From contig NZ_BAYE01000001.1 in NCBI RefSeq assembly GCF_000685095.1, forward strand, positions 1 through 64,000: DNA of 64,000 nt, written 5' to 3'. The notes beneath the pieces are model-generated. The model saw only the letters and a list, made by a program, of their open reading frames with translations, was not told where the DNA came from and searched no databases. This stretch comes from Paraburkholderia caledonica NBRC 102488 (lineage in GTDB: Bacteria > Pseudomonadota > Gammaproteobacteria > Burkholderiales > Burkholderiaceae). Each line of letters opens with the position of its first letter. The first letter of the stretch is position 1. Both the position numbers and the translations under genes were made by a program. This document shows positions 1 to 9,315 of this stretch, in pieces.

Positions 1-301
1 CCAGCGCCAATGCGTCCACTTTTGTGGCGCTAGTCGAATGATGCCCAATCGGCTTCTTATAATTCGTTATCCCGAATTAATAATTCCGATCGACGAACAA
101 GTCACGCGGGCCAAGCGCGCGGACATTCTCATACATGAGATGGTGAGCCAAAGCCGCCTGACGTTTTCGGACACACATCACGTCAATCAGATCCGACCGA
201 TTGACGCACTCACACGCGCCACCAGTAATCGCGGCGCGGCCAGCACACGTTGGCCGCTGATCTGCTATCGTCATCGGTATTCTTCCGAACGGGTGGCGAC
301 A
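1..301. other. Intergenic region upstream of the SDR gene
   Basis: No convincing gene is visible. An AT-rich patch holds a TATAAT hexamer at 58-63 without a clear -35 partner. A short inverted repeat GAATT-AAT-AATTC lies at 74-86. The frame of the downstream dehydrogenase stays open back to 38, but that extension has no family-like sequence. This may be the promoter region of the dehydrogenase gene; that is inference. Confidence 0.4.
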
Positions 302-1108
302 ATGGATCTCGGGCTGAAAGACAAAGTGGTGCTGATCACGGGCGGCAGCAAGGGAATCGGCTTTGCGTGCGCCCGGGCTTTCGCGCTGGAAGGTGCGAAG
401 GTGGCGATCGTTTCGCGTGATCCCGCCAATCTGGCGCGCGCCTACGAACAGTTGAAACAGGAAGGCTTGCATGTGCATCGCACGCGCGCCGATCTGCATG
501 AACCGCATAGCGCCGCCGACATCGTCGAGGAAGTGAGCACGGCCGTCGGCCCGATCGACGTGCTCGTCAACAGCGCCGGCGCGGCGCGTCGCTACGACCC
601 CGAAACGCTCGATGCAGACGCGTTTCGCGCCACGATGGAAGCGAAGTATTTCCCTTACATCTACCCGCAGCAGGAAGTGCTGCGCCGCATGGCCGAGCGC
701 GCGAAAAGCGGCGATCGTGGTGAACCCGGCACGATCGTCAACATCATCGGCATGGGCGGGAAGATCGCGAGCGATATCCATATCGCCGGCGGCGCCGCCA
801 ACGCCGCCCTGATGCTGGCCACGGTCGGCCTCGCTCATTACTACGCGCGCTACGGCATTCGCATCAACGCGATCAATCCGGGAGCGACGCTCACCGAGCG
901 CGTCGAAGAAGCAGTCAAGCTCGAAGCAACACAACAAGGCATTCAGAGCGCGGAGGCGCTAGCGCGTGGGCAGGCCAGAGTGCCGCTTGGGCGTTACGCA
1001 AAGCCGGAGGAGATTGCAGACGTCGCGCTGTTTCTGGCGAGCCGCCGCGCGAGCTATGTGACGGGCGCGATCGTCCCGATGGATGGAGGCAGCGCGCCGC
1101 TAATCTGA
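302..1108 (+). CDS. SDR-family protein lacking the canonical catalytic residues
   Basis: A 268-residue short-chain dehydrogenase/reductase fold protein. The Rossmann nucleotide motif TGGSKGIG is at residues 13-20, an NSAG version of the NNAG motif at 90-93, and a typical C-terminal segment (TGAIVPMDGG) closes the protein. The active-site block is unusual. By alignment to the usual pattern, the Ser position is Gly150, the Tyr position is Gly163 and the Lys position is Asn167 (IAGGAANAAL), so YxxxK is absent. Cofactor binding looks intact. Start at 302 is chosen because homology begins there; the frame is open upstream to 38. It could be an oxidoreductase with another mechanism or a non-catalytic binding protein. 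Substrate unknown. Confidence 0.85.
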   Translation: MDLGLKDKVVLITGGSKGIGFACARAFALEGAKVAIVSRDPANLARAYEQLKQEGLHVHRTRADLHEPHSAADIVEEVSTAVGPIDVLVNSAGAARRYDPETLDADAFRATMEAKYFPYIYPQQEVLRRMAERAKSGDRGEPGTIVNIIGMGGKIASDIHIAGGAANAALMLATVGLAHYYARYGIRINAINPGATLTERVEEAVKLEATQQGIQSAEALARGQARVPLGRYAKPEEIADVALFLASRRASYVTGAIVPMDGGSAPLI

Positions 1109-1149
1109 GCGACACGCGTCGTGCGTCGAGGCTGTAGCACGGCGCTGCG

Positions 1150-1186
1150 GCTGCGGGGCGGACGGCCCTGCCGTCCGCCCCGCAGC
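1150..1186. terminator. Perfect 16-bp GC-rich hairpin between convergent genes
   Basis: The arms 1150-1165 and 1171-1186 are exactly complementary around a 5-base loop. It lies between the ends of the convergent SDR and phosphate-transporter genes. No T-tract follows on either side, so it may act as a bidirectional terminator or an mRNA-end stabilising structure. Confidence 0.6.
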
Positions 1187-1193
1187 CTGCCAG

Positions 1194-2204
1194 TTACAGG
1201 AAGTGGTGGCCGAGCCACCAGGCGGCGGCGGCGAGCGCCGCTGACGCCGGAATAGTCAGAATCCATGCCCAGACGATGTTGCCGGCCACGCCCCAGCGAA
1301 CCGCGCTCAGCTTCTGCGTCGCGCCCACGCCGACGATCGCGCCGGTGATCGTGTGCGTGGTAGATACCGGAATACCGAGCCAGGACGCGGTGAACAACGT
1401 GATCGCCCCACCCGATTCGGCACAAAAACCGCCTACGGGCTTGAGCTTGGTAATTTTCTGACCCATGGTACGGACGATTCGCCAGCCGCCGAACAATGTG
1501 CCAACCCCCATCGACAGATAGCAGCCGCCAATCACCCACAGCGGCGGCGCCTCCGCGATCGACGACGCATAGCCCGTTGCGATCAGCAGCATCCAGATAA
1601 TGCCGATGGTTTTCTGCGCGTCGTTCCCACCGTGGCCAAGGCTGTACAGACCCGCCGACACGAGTTGCAGACGCCGGAAGCGCCGGTCGACCTTGCTCGG
1701 CGGCGTACGGAAATAGATCCACGACACAGCCAGCATGAAAAACGAACCGAGCACAAAGCCGAGCAGCGGCGAAATAAAAATAAACGCCACCGTCTTGAGC
1801 AAGCCGTCGAAGTTGAGCGAACCCCAGCCAGACTTGGCAAGCGCCGAGCCGACCAGCCCGCCGATCAGTGCGTGCGAGGAACTCGACGGAATGCCATAGT
1901 GCCACGTGATCACGTTCCAGCCGATTGCGCCCACCAGGGCGCCGAAAATTACGTAATGATCGACGATGCCGGGGTCTATCGTGCCTTTGCCGACAGTCGC
2001 CGCCACTTTCAGGTGAAACACGAAATACGCGACGACGTTGAATGCCGCGGCGAAAGCCACTGCCTGCTGCGGCTTCAGGACGCCTGTCGAGACGACGGTG
2101 GCAATCGAATTGGCCGCGTCGTGAAAGCCGTTCATGAAGTCGAAAATGAGCGCGACGGCGACCAGGCCGGCCACGGCCCAGATAGCGAGTTGTATCGATT
2201 GCAT
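1194..2204 (-). CDS. Inorganic phosphate transporter, PiT family
   Basis: A 336-residue integral membrane protein of the PiT family, which takes up phosphate (often as a metal-phosphate) by cation symport at the inner membrane. The two family signatures are present: NGFHDAANS near the N-terminus and GGNDAQKT in the middle, separated by hydrophobic segments. It is shorter than the roughly 500-residue E. coli PitA, as is common for the form paired with a DUF47 protein. Its ATG overlaps the stop codon of the upstream DUF47 gene by one base (TAATG), so translation is likely coupled. Confidence 0.92.
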   Translation of the reverse strand: MQSIQLAIWAVAGLVAVALIFDFMNGFHDAANSIATVVSTGVLKPQQAVAFAAAFNVVAYFVFHLKVAATVGKGTIDPGIVDHYVIFGALVGAIGWNVITWHYGIPSSSSHALIGGLVGSALAKSGWGSLNFDGLLKTVAFIFISPLLGFVLGSFFMLAVSWIYFRTPPSKVDRRFRRLQLVSAGLYSLGHGGNDAQKTIGIIWMLLIATGYASSIAEAPPLWVIGGCYLSMGVGTLFGGWRIVRTMGQKITKLKPVGGFCAESGGAITLFTASWLGIPVSTTHTITGAIVGVGATQKLSAVRWGVAGNIVWAWILTIPASAALAAAAWWLGHHFL

Positions 2205-2830
2205 TATGCGTTTTCCAGCACGATGCCTTCGATGATGTTTGCTACGTCTTCACACTTGTCCGTGATCGTTTCAAGCAATTCGTAAATGGCTTTGAGCTTG
2301 ATCAGGGTTTTGACGTTGTCTTCTTCGCGAAAGAGCTTGGACATGGCCGAGCGCAATACCCGGTCGGCCTCGGACTCCAGCCGGTCGATGTCCTCGCACG
2401 CCTTGAGAATCTGGCTCGCCTGCTTCATGTCGGACAACAGGCTGACGGCGAATTGCACCCGCTCCGAAGTCGCCGTGCAGATGTGCGCAAGCTGACTTGC
2501 CTCGGAGGTGACCGACTGGACGTCGTAAAGGGAAATAGCGGTGGCGACGTCCTCCATCAGATCGAGGATGTCGTCCATCGTGGTGATCAGCTTATGGATC
2601 TCATCGCGGTCAAGCGGCGTGATGAAGGTCTTGTGCAGCAGGTCGATGGTTTCGTGCGTGAGCTTGTCTGCAGCCTTCTCGGCTTTCTGCACGTTTTGCT
2701 TATGAGTTTCGGCGTCTTGCAGGTTGTCGATCAGGAGCTCGAGTTCGCGGCTCGCCGAGACGATGCACTGTGCGTGCGCATTGAAAATATCAAAGAACTT
2801 GCCCTCGGTGGGCATGAATCGACCGAACAT
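2204..2830 (-). CDS. DUF47 / PhoU-like phosphate transport regulator
   Basis: A 208-residue, largely helical cytoplasmic protein of the DUF47 family (distant PhoU relatives), normally encoded just upstream of a pit gene and thought to regulate it. Acidic and charged helix patterns typical of the family run throughout (for example LEDVATAI-like and LESEADR segments). It forms an operon with the PiT gene through a one-base stop/start overlap. Function beyond the phosphate link is inferred from family context. Confidence 0.88.
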   Translation of the reverse strand: MFGRFMPTEGKFFDIFNAHAQCIVSASRELELLIDNLQDAETHKQNVQKAEKAADKLTHETIDLLHKTFITPLDRDEIHKLITTMDDILDLMEDVATAISLYDVQSVTSEASQLAHICTATSERVQFAVSLLSDMKQASQILKACEDIDRLESEADRVLRSAMSKLFREEDNVKTLIKLKAIYELLETITDKCEDVANIIEGIVLENA

Positions 2831-2978
2831 TGGGATCCCGAAAATTGGTCACTTAATGGCTGACATAAAACCGCCATATTGTACCGTTGCGGGCCCGATG
2901 TAGCACTTTGCAAAGCGCGGTTACAACAGCGGCTATTGCGTTTGCGCGATTTTCCGGTCGCGCCGCCGCTATTCGCGG

Positions 2979-4364
2979 TTAATCGCCGTAAAAATTCTGC
3001 GCGCCTGCAAAGTTGTCGAACTTCGTGTATTGGCCGTGGAACGTGAGCCGAACCGGTCCGATCGGGCCATTCCGCTGCTTGCCGATAATGATTTCCGCCG
3101 TACCTTTATCCTGGCTGTCGGGGTTATACACTTCGTCGCGGTAAATGAACAGGATCACGTCGGCGTCCTGCTCGATAGCGCCCGATTCCCGCAGATCCGA
3201 CATGATCGGCCGCTTGTTCGGGCGTTGCTCCAGACCGCGATTGAGCTGCGACAAAGCGATGACTGGCACGTCCAGTTCTTTCGCGAGGCTCTTGAGCGAT
3301 CGCGAGATTTCCGAGATTTCGGTGGCGCGGTTTTCACCCGACGACGATCCGCTCATCAACTGCAAGTAGTCGATGATAATGAGCCCGAGCTTTCCGCACT
3401 GACGCGACAGCCGCCGCGCGCGCGAGCGCAATTCCATCGGATTCAGACCGCCGGTTTCGTCGATGAAAATCTGCGCCTCGCTCATTTTCTGCACGGCGTG
3501 CGTGAGCTTCGGCCAATCCTCGTCGGTCAGGCGGCCGGTACGCATGCGGTGCTGATCGAGGCGGCCGACCGAGCCGAGCATACGCATGGTCAGTTGAGAG
3601 CCCGGCATTTCCATTGAGAACACAGCGACCGGCAAGCCGTATTCGACCGCGACGTACTCGCCGATGTTCATTGAAAACGCCGTCTTACCCATCGACGGAC
3701 GTCCCGCAACAATAATCAGCTCGCCGCCGTGCATGCCCGAAGTCATGCGGTCGAGGTCGACAAAACCGGTCGGCGTGCCCGTCACGTCGCTCGGATTCGC
3801 CGTGTGATACAGGGTGTCGATCCGCTCGACGACCTGAGTCAGTAGCGGGCCGATTTCAAGAAAGCCCTGCGTGCCACGCGCACCGTCTTCCGCGATCGAA
3901 AACACCTTCGATTCCGCCTCGTCCAGCAATTGCCGGACTTCCTTGCCTTGCGGATTGAAAGCGTCGGCCGAGATTTCGTCGGCAACGGAAACCAGACGAC
4001 GCAGCACCGCGCGGTCACGCACGATTTCCGCATAGCGCCGGATATTCGCCGCGCTCGGCGTGTTCTGCGCGAGTGCGTTCAGATACGCGAGGCCACCGAC
4101 TTCTTCCGCCTTGCCCGATGTTCCGAGCGCTTCGTAAACGGTAATGACGTCGGCCGGACGCGTCGCCGCGATGAGCTTGCCGATGTGCTCGTAGATGATG
4201 CGGTGATCGTAGCGATAGAAATCGCTTTGCGACAGGAAATCGGCAATCCGGTCCCATGCCGCATTGTCCAACAGCAAACCGCCCAGCACCGATTGCTCGG
4301 CCTCGATCGAATGCGGCGGGACTTTCAGCGACTCGAGTTGGGGATCTTTGGACGGTGCGTTCAT
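2979..4364 (-). CDS. dnaB: Replicative DNA helicase DnaB
   Basis: A 461-residue hexameric 5'-3' helicase that unwinds DNA at the replication fork. The N-terminal DnaB domain (PHSIEAEQSVLGG start) is followed by the RecA-like ATPase with Walker A GRPSMGKTAF, the DYLQLM Walker B region, and the C-terminal SDLRESGAIEQDAD motif. Length is normal and no intein interrupts the conserved ATPase motifs. It lies downstream of the rpsF-priB-rpsR-rplI operon, separated from it by a strong terminator, a common order in Burkholderiales. Confidence 0.98.
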   Translation of the reverse strand: MNAPSKDPQLESLKVPPHSIEAEQSVLGGLLLDNAAWDRIADFLSQSDFYRYDHRIIYEHIGKLIAATRPADVITVYEALGTSGKAEEVGGLAYLNALAQNTPSAANIRRYAEIVRDRAVLRRLVSVADEISADAFNPQGKEVRQLLDEAESKVFSIAEDGARGTQGFLEIGPLLTQVVERIDTLYHTANPSDVTGTPTGFVDLDRMTSGMHGGELIIVAGRPSMGKTAFSMNIGEYVAVEYGLPVAVFSMEMPGSQLTMRMLGSVGRLDQHRMRTGRLTDEDWPKLTHAVQKMSEAQIFIDETGGLNPMELRSRARRLSRQCGKLGLIIIDYLQLMSGSSSGENRATEISEISRSLKSLAKELDVPVIALSQLNRGLEQRPNKRPIMSDLRESGAIEQDADVILFIYRDEVYNPDSQDKGTAEIIIGKQRNGPIGPVRLTFHGQYTKFDNFAGAQNFYGD

Positions 4365-4429
4365 GGAGAGGAATTATCGTGGAAATCAGGCGACCGCGGC
4401 CAGCGGAACGAGCAAAAAATAACGCGCAC

Positions 4430-4463
4430 AAAAAAGGCAGGGGCCGGTTGCCCGGCCCCTGCC
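4430..4463 (-). terminator. Rho-independent terminator of the rpsF operon
   Basis: Read on the minus strand, a perfect 12-bp GC-rich stem (4452-4463 with 4436-4447) around a 4-base loop is followed at once by six T residues (4435-4430). It lies just after rplI and before dnaB. Confidence 0.93.
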
Positions 4464-4526
4464 CTCAGCCAGCAACAACCTGGCCAACACTATCTGATGC
4501 TTGATGCGGTCGATTCAGACGTGCTC

Positions 4527-4979
4527 TTAAACGTGCTCGCCGAGTACCGACACCGTCACGTCGACAACCACGTCGGTGTGCAGCGAAACCTGAATCGGGT
4601 GGTCGCCCACCGTCTTCAGCGGGCCTTCCGGCAGGCGAACTTGCGCCTTTTCAACCGCGAAGCCTTGCTTGCCCAGTGCTTCGGCGATGTCGGCGTTCGT
4701 CACCGAGCCGAACAGACGGCCGTCCACACCGGCCTTCTGGCCGATCTGAACCGTCGAACCGGCCAGCTTTTCGCCTTGAGCTTGAGCAGCAGCCAGCTTT
4801 TCAGCGGCGGTCTTTTCGAGTTCAGCGCGGCGGACTTCGAATTCGGCCAGCGCTTCCTTCGTTGCACGGCGAGCTTGCTTGTTCGGGATCAGGAAGTTAC
4901 GTGCGTAACCGTCCTTGACCTTCACGATATCGCCCAGGTTGCCCAGATTGACGACTTTTTCCAGAAGAATGATTTGCAT
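4527..4979 (-). CDS. rplI: 50S ribosomal protein L9
   Basis: A 150-residue protein with the classic L9 opening ([17 protein letters not shown]) and the N-terminal signature for 23S rRNA binding, then a long charged linker helix (about residues 40-75) and the C-terminal rRNA-binding domain. Last gene of the rpsF-priB-rpsR-rplI operon. A GGAGCAT-type ribosome site precedes the ATG. Confidence 0.98.
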   Translation of the reverse strand: MQIILLEKVVNLGNLGDIVKVKDGYARNFLIPNKQARRATKEALAEFEVRRAELEKTAAEKLAAAQAQGEKLAGSTVQIGQKAGVDGRLFGSVTNADIAEALGKQGFAVEKAQVRLPEGPLKTVGDHPIQVSLHTDVVVDVTVSVLGEHV

Positions 4980-5006
4980 TCGGATGCTCCTTATCGCGTC
5001 GTCGGG

Positions 5007-5282
5007 TTAGGCCTTGTGCTGGTCGGTGTACGGCACGAGCGCGAGGAAACGTGCGCGCTTGATTGCCGTGTCCAGCTGGCGTTGATAGTGCGACTTCGTA
5101 CCCGTGAGACGCGCCGGCGTGATCTTGCCGTTTTCGCCGATGAAGTCTTTCAGCGTTTCGATGTCTTTGTAGTCGATGTATTCGACGCCAGCAGCCGTGA
5201 AACGGCAAAACTTCTTACGCTTGAAAAGCGGATTTTGTTGCTGACGACGCTTGTCGAATTTCTTACCAGTCGGGCGGGGCAT
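5007..5282 (-). CDS. rpsR: 30S ribosomal protein S18
   Basis: A 91-residue basic protein with the S18 signature [15 protein letters not shown] and the core region [10 protein letters not shown]. It binds next to S6 on the small-subunit platform, which fits its place between priB and rplI in the same operon. The gene starts two bases after the priB stop codon. Confidence 0.98.
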   Translation of the reverse strand: MPRPTGKKFDKRRQQQNPLFKRKKFCRFTAAGVEYIDYKDIETLKDFIGENGKITPARLTGTKSHYQRQLDTAIKRARFLALVPYTDQHKA

Positions 5283-5284
5283 GT

Positions 5285-5584
5285 TCAGTCCTTTCCAATG
5301 TCCTGCAATGCTGTGATGTGAAATACCAGAGTTCTTGCGTTGCGGTGCTTTTTTGCCAGAAAGCCTGTGAAGAGCGTTTCCACGCCCATCGGACAGCTTT
5401 CCAGCTTACCGCTCGCCTCGCCTGCGGCTACCGCCTGCATGGTCAGTTCGACTTGCCGGGCGATACCGGCTTCGACGACTTCCGTGCGGTGGTGCAACGT
5501 GCAGCTGGCAATCGGAACGCCGGCGGGGGTGTACCGCACCGGTTCGCGTTCGACGACGCTGGCTGTGAGCTGCAGCCGGTTCAT
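5285..5584 (-). CDS. priB: Primosomal replication protein PriB
   Basis: A 99-residue single OB-fold single-stranded-DNA-binding protein that helps PriA restart stalled forks. It begins NRLQLTASV and contains the expected [11 protein letters not shown] strand. Its place between rpsF and rpsR is characteristic of beta- and gammaproteobacteria. It is very close to rpsR, so it is co-transcribed with ribosomal genes. Confidence 0.95.
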   Translation of the reverse strand: MNRLQLTASVVEREPVRYTPAGVPIASCTLHHRTEVVEAGIARQVELTMQAVAAGEASGKLESCPMGVETLFTGFLAKKHRNARTLVFHITALQDIGKD

Positions 5585-5634
5585 GAAGCCTTTGACAAGG
5601 GCGACGCTTGATCTGGTAGCTTAAATAGTGTGTC

Positions 5635-6009
5635 TTAAGCCTGCGCTTCGGACGGTTGCGTAGCAGCCGACTTCTTGGCTTCTTCGCGCTGCACTTCCTT
5701 CATCATCGGCGAAGGGCCGGTTTCGGCTTTCTTCATCTTGACGATGAGGTGACGCAGAACGGCGTCGTTGAACTTGAACGCGTGTTCCAGCTCGTCGAGC
5801 GTGGTCTGGTCGCATTCGATGTTCATGCAGACGTAGTGAGCCTTCGCGAGTTTCTCGATCATGTAGGCCAGTTGGCGACGGCCCCAGTCTTCGATACGGT
5901 GGATCTGGCCACCGTGCGACGTGATCGTGCTCTTGTAACGCTCGATCATGGCGGGCACCTGCTCGCTCTGATCGGGATGCACGATAAAGACGATTTCATA
6001 ATGACGCAT
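5635..6009 (-). CDS. rpsF: 30S ribosomal protein S6
   Basis: A 124-residue protein starting [18 protein letters not shown], the S6 N-terminal strand, with the conserved core [12 protein letters not shown]. The C-terminus is an extended charged and Ala-rich tail, usual for S6. An AAGGAG ribosome site 5 bases upstream fixes the start at 6009, although the frame stays open to 6117. First gene of the rpsF-priB-rpsR-rplI operon. Confidence 0.98.
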   Translation of the reverse strand: MRHYEIVFIVHPDQSEQVPAMIERYKSTITSHGGQIHRIEDWGRRQLAYMIEKLAKAHYVCMNIECDQTTLDELEHAFKFNDAVLRHLIVKMKKAETGPSPMMKEVQREEAKKSAATQPSEAQA

Positions 6010-6373
6010 ACACACTCCTTGTGCTGACTTTTGGATAGAAGCCACCCGGGCGTCGAACCGGTGTGGCAAGTGAGAAGCCGAAGATTGTAGCCCGATCGGG
6101 GACGGACTGCAAGACATTGCACCGTCCCGAGCTGCGATTGAGGCGTGTTTTCAACGATTTAGCATCCAACCTGAACGTGGCGCATGAACCAACGCCGTTC
6201 AAATTTAGCCTTCATGCGCTGCGGGCAGCTGCCGGCGCTGCTCCCTCACGCAGCTTCGCGGCCCGCGCCTATAGAGGCCGCTCCAAGCCTCGGCCCCATG
6301 CACAACACCGCGCCGCAGCGCAACCGAGCGCACCGCTCGCCCATGCGTGGTCGAGCGTCAGCGCTAAAGCGCG
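6010..6373. other. Gene-free region upstream of the rpsF operon
   Basis: About 360 bases between the rpsF start and the end of the LysR gene. No open frame here has protein-like composition. It should contain the rpsF operon promoter and leader on the minus strand, but no convincing -35/-10 pair was identified. A GC-rich stretch at about 6096-6135 can form a hairpin within the rpsF leader. Confidence 0.4.
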
Positions 6374-7288
6374 CTAATACCCCGGCCGGTTCCAATAATC
6401 CTCGCTTGCGTAGATCTCTTTCAGATAATCGATGAAATAGCGCACCTTGGCCGGCACGTAACGCTGCTGCGGGTAGACCGCCAGAATGTCGTAGTCGGGT
6501 AGCGCGAATTCGTCGAGCACCGTTTCCAGTTCACCGCGCGCGAGCTGTTGCTGGATTTCCCACGTGGACCGCCAGCCGAGTCCGAGCCCTTCGGACACCC
6601 AGCGGTGCAATAGTTCGCCGTCGTTGCAATCGAGCGTGCCGCCTACCCGCACCGTGACCAGCTTGCCGTTGCGGCGAAAATACCAGCCACGGTTCTGGCC
6701 GCCTTGCAGGTTGAATGCGAGACAGTTGTGCCGCGGCAGGTCTTCGAGCGTTTTGGGCCTGCCGTGCTGGCGAAAGTAATCCGGTGTGCCGCACACCACG
6801 CGCCGGTTTGACGCGAGTTTCACCGCCACGAAGTTCGGATCCACCGCGCCGCCGATCCGTATCGACAGGTCATAACCCTCCCGCACCAGATCCACGACGC
6901 GGTCGGTCAGGTTGAACGACACCTGCAATTCCGGCTTGTCGGCGACAAACGCCGGCGCGAGCGGCGCGACGTGCTTGCGGCCAAACGCAGCCGGCGCCGA
7001 CACGATCAGATGCCCGTTCACCGCGCGCCGCCCGGCGCTCAGTTCGTTCTCGGCCTGGTCCCATTCGGTCAACAATCCGCGGCAACGTTCGAGAAAGGCC
7101 GCGCCGTCCTCGCTGACGACGAGCCGCCGCGTCGAGCGATACATCAGCTTTACGCCGAGGCGCTTTTCGAGCGCGTCGATGCGCCGCCCGAGGATCACCG
7201 GCGACACGCCCTCCTCCAGAGCCGCGGCCGCAAGGCTACCCGCGTCGGCGACGCGCACGAAGGTTTCAATCTGCTTGAATCGATCCAT
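6374..7288 (-). CDS. LysR-type transcriptional regulator divergent from gcl
   Basis: A 304-residue LysR regulator. The winged helix-turn-helix covers about residues 1-60 (FKQIETFVRVADAGSLAAAA), followed by a periplasmic-binding-like effector domain from about 90. An AAGGAGA ribosome site precedes the ATG. It is divergently transcribed from gcl, and a perfect inverted repeat lies in the 156-base gap, so it probably controls the gcl-hyi-garR genes. The inducer is unknown; glyoxylate-pathway intermediates are the obvious guess. Confidence 0.9.
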   Translation of the reverse strand: MDRFKQIETFVRVADAGSLAAAALEEGVSPVILGRRIDALEKRLGVKLMYRSTRRLVVSEDGAAFLERCRGLLTEWDQAENELSAGRRAVNGHLIVSAPAAFGRKHVAPLAPAFVADKPELQVSFNLTDRVVDLVREGYDLSIRIGGAVDPNFVAVKLASNRRVVCGTPDYFRQHGRPKTLEDLPRHNCLAFNLQGGQNRGWYFRRNGKLVTVRVGGTLDCNDGELLHRWVSEGLGLGWRSTWEIQQQLARGELETVLDEFALPDYDILAVYPQQRYVPAKVRYFIDYLKEIYASEDYWNRPGY

Positions 7289-7376
7289 GTCGGTCTCCTT
7301 GCGGCTGCACGCTACCTATGCCCGCATTCCATACTTTTTGTTTCGAAATAAGCGACGCGGACTGATCTTATCAAAC

Positions 7377-7395
7377 CTTTAGGTCAAGCCTAAAG
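7377..7395. promoter_or_regulatory. Candidate LysR operator upstream of gcl
   Basis: A perfect 7-base inverted repeat, CTTTAGG-N5-CCTAAAG, sits 50 bases before the gcl start and 89 bases before the LysR start. Location and symmetry suit a regulator site. No binding data. Confidence 0.55.
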
Positions 7396-7444
7396 TGCGT
7401 TCAAGAGCCTTATTCGCCAATTTCCAAACATTGAGGAGACATTC

Positions 7445-9220
7445 ATGGCCAAGATGAGAGCCGTCGACGCCGCCGTGCTGGTGCTCGAAAAAGAAGGTAT
7501 CGACACCGCGTTCGGCGTGCCGGGCGCAGCGATCAACCCGTTTTACTCGGCCATGCGTCGCGCGGGCAACATCAGCCACGTTCTCGCGCGGCACGTCGAG
7601 GGCGCTTCGCACATGGCCGAAGGCTATACGCGCGCGCAGCCCGGCAATATCGGCGTGTGCATCGGCACGTCGGGGCCTGCCGGCACCGACATGATCACCG
7701 GTTTGTACTCCGCTCAGGCCGACTCGATCCCTATTCTGGCTATCACCGGACAAGCGCCGCGCGCGCGCCTGTACAAAGAAGACTTCCAGGCCGTCGACAT
7801 CGAATCGATTGCGAAGCCGGTCACCAAGTGGGCCGTGACCGTGCGCGAGCCGGCGCTCGTGCCGCGCGTGTTCCAGCAGGCTTTCCATCTGATGCGCTCG
7901 GGCCGTCCGGGACCCGTGCTGGTCGACTTGCCCATTGACGTGCAGCTCGCCGAAATCGAATTCGACATTGACACGTACGAACCGCTGCCGGTCTACAAGC
8001 CGAAGGCGACGCGCAAGCAGATCGAGGCCGCGCTCACCTTGCTCAACGATTCCGAGAAGCCGCTGATCGTCTCCGGCGGCGGCGTGCTGAACGCGGCCGC
8101 CGAGGAACTGCTCGTGCGCTTCGCCGAAACCGTCGGCGTGCCGGTGATCCCCACGCTGATGTCGTGGGGCGCGATTCCCGACGACCATCCGCTGATGGCC
8201 GGCATGGTCGGCCTGCAAACCTCGCACCGTTACGGCAACGCGACGATGCTCGCGTCCGACTTCGTGCTCGGCATCGGCAACCGCTGGGCGAACCGTCACA
8301 CGGGCAGCATCGACGTTTATACGAAGGGCCGCAAGTTCGTGCACGTGGACATCGAGCCGACGCAAATCGGCCGTGTGTTCGGTCCGGACCTCGGCATCGT
8401 GTCGGACGCGAAGGCCGCGCTCGAACTGTTCGTCGAAGTCGCGAGCGAATGGAAGGCCGCAGGCAAGCTGAAGGATCGCAGCGCCTGGGTCGCCGATTGC
8501 CAGCAACGCAAGCAGACCATGCATCGCAAGACTCACTTCGACAACGTGCCGATGAAGCCGCAGCGCGTCTACGAAGAAATGAACCAGGTGTTTGGCCGCG
8601 ACACGTGCTACGTGAGCACGATCGGCCTTTCGCAGATCGCCGGCGCACAGTTTCTTCATGTCTACAAGGCACGCAACTGGATCAACTGCGGCCAGGCCGG
8701 CCCCCTCGGCTGGACGATTCCGGCTGCGCTCGGCGTGCGTGCAGCGGATCCGCAACGGCCGATCGTCGCGCTCTCAGGCGACTACGACTTCCAGTTCATG
8801 ATCGAAGAACTCGCGGCCGGCGCGCAATTCAAGCTGCCGTACGTGCATGTGGTCGTGAACAACTCGTACCTGGGCCTGATCCGCCAGGCGCAGCGCGCAT
8901 TCGACATGGACTTCTGCGTGCAGCTCGGCTTCGAGAACATCAATTCGCCGGAGACCAACGGCTATGGCGTGGATCACGTTGCGGTAGCCGAAGGTCTCGG
9001 TTGCAAGGCGATTCGCGTATTCAAGCCGGAGGAACTCAAACCGGCGCTGCAAAAAGCACAGTCGATGCTCTCAGAGTTCAACGTGCCGGTGGTCGTCGAA
9101 GTGATTCTCGAACGCGTGACCAACATCTCGATGGGCACGGAGATCGACGCGATCAACGAGTTCGAGGAACTCGCCGTGACGCGCGAAGACGCGCCGACTG
9201 CAATCAGCATTCTCGACTGA
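7445..9220 (+). CDS. gcl: Glyoxylate carboligase (tartronate-semialdehyde synthase)
   Basis: A 591-residue thiamine-diphosphate enzyme that joins two glyoxylates into tartronate semialdehyde with loss of CO2. It has the acetolactate-synthase-like three-domain layout. The residue after ARH at position 51 is Val ([13 protein letters not shown]). Glyoxylate carboligases are known to have Val here instead of the near-universal catalytic Glu of this enzyme class, which separates this protein from acetolactate synthase. A GAGGAG ribosome site precedes the ATG. It heads gcl-hyi-garR and is divergent from a LysR gene. Confidence 0.96.
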   Translation: MAKMRAVDAAVLVLEKEGIDTAFGVPGAAINPFYSAMRRAGNISHVLARHVEGASHMAEGYTRAQPGNIGVCIGTSGPAGTDMITGLYSAQADSIPILAITGQAPRARLYKEDFQAVDIESIAKPVTKWAVTVREPALVPRVFQQAFHLMRSGRPGPVLVDLPIDVQLAEIEFDIDTYEPLPVYKPKATRKQIEAALTLLNDSEKPLIVSGGGVLNAAAEELLVRFAETVGVPVIPTLMSWGAIPDDHPLMAGMVGLQTSHRYGNATMLASDFVLGIGNRWANRHTGSIDVYTKGRKFVHVDIEPTQIGRVFGPDLGIVSDAKAALELFVEVASEWKAAGKLKDRSAWVADCQQRKQTMHRKTHFDNVPMKPQRVYEEMNQVFGRDTCYVSTIGLSQIAGAQFLHVYKARNWINCGQAGPLGWTIPAALGVRAADPQRPIVALSGDYDFQFMIEELAAGAQFKLPYVHVVVNNSYLGLIRQAQRAFDMDFCVQLGFENINSPETNGYGVDHVAVAEGLGCKAIRVFKPEELKPALQKAQSMLSEFNVPVVVEVILERVTNISMGTEIDAINEFEELAVTREDAPTAISILD

Positions 9221-9315
9221 GCTTGACGGCCGAAACCGCGGGGGCGCGATTGCACGACTGCACTGCAATCGCGCTATGAAGTTTTTCAATGACCGACCAG
9301 AGAGACCTGAGCACC

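Noticed and set aside
38..301. Upstream extension of the SDR protein to 38
   Set aside because: The added residues have no family similarity, and homology starts at 302.
2979..4364. Intein or insertion in dnaB
   Set aside because: The Walker A region and the C-terminal motifs are continuous at normal spacing; DnaB inteins are common elsewhere but absent here.
3930..5321. A 463-codon open frame on the plus strand
   Set aside because: Antisense to dnaB, rplI and rpsR; no recognisable domain.
7379..8755. A 458-codon open frame on the minus strand
   Set aside because: Antisense to gcl; composition typical of a shadow frame.
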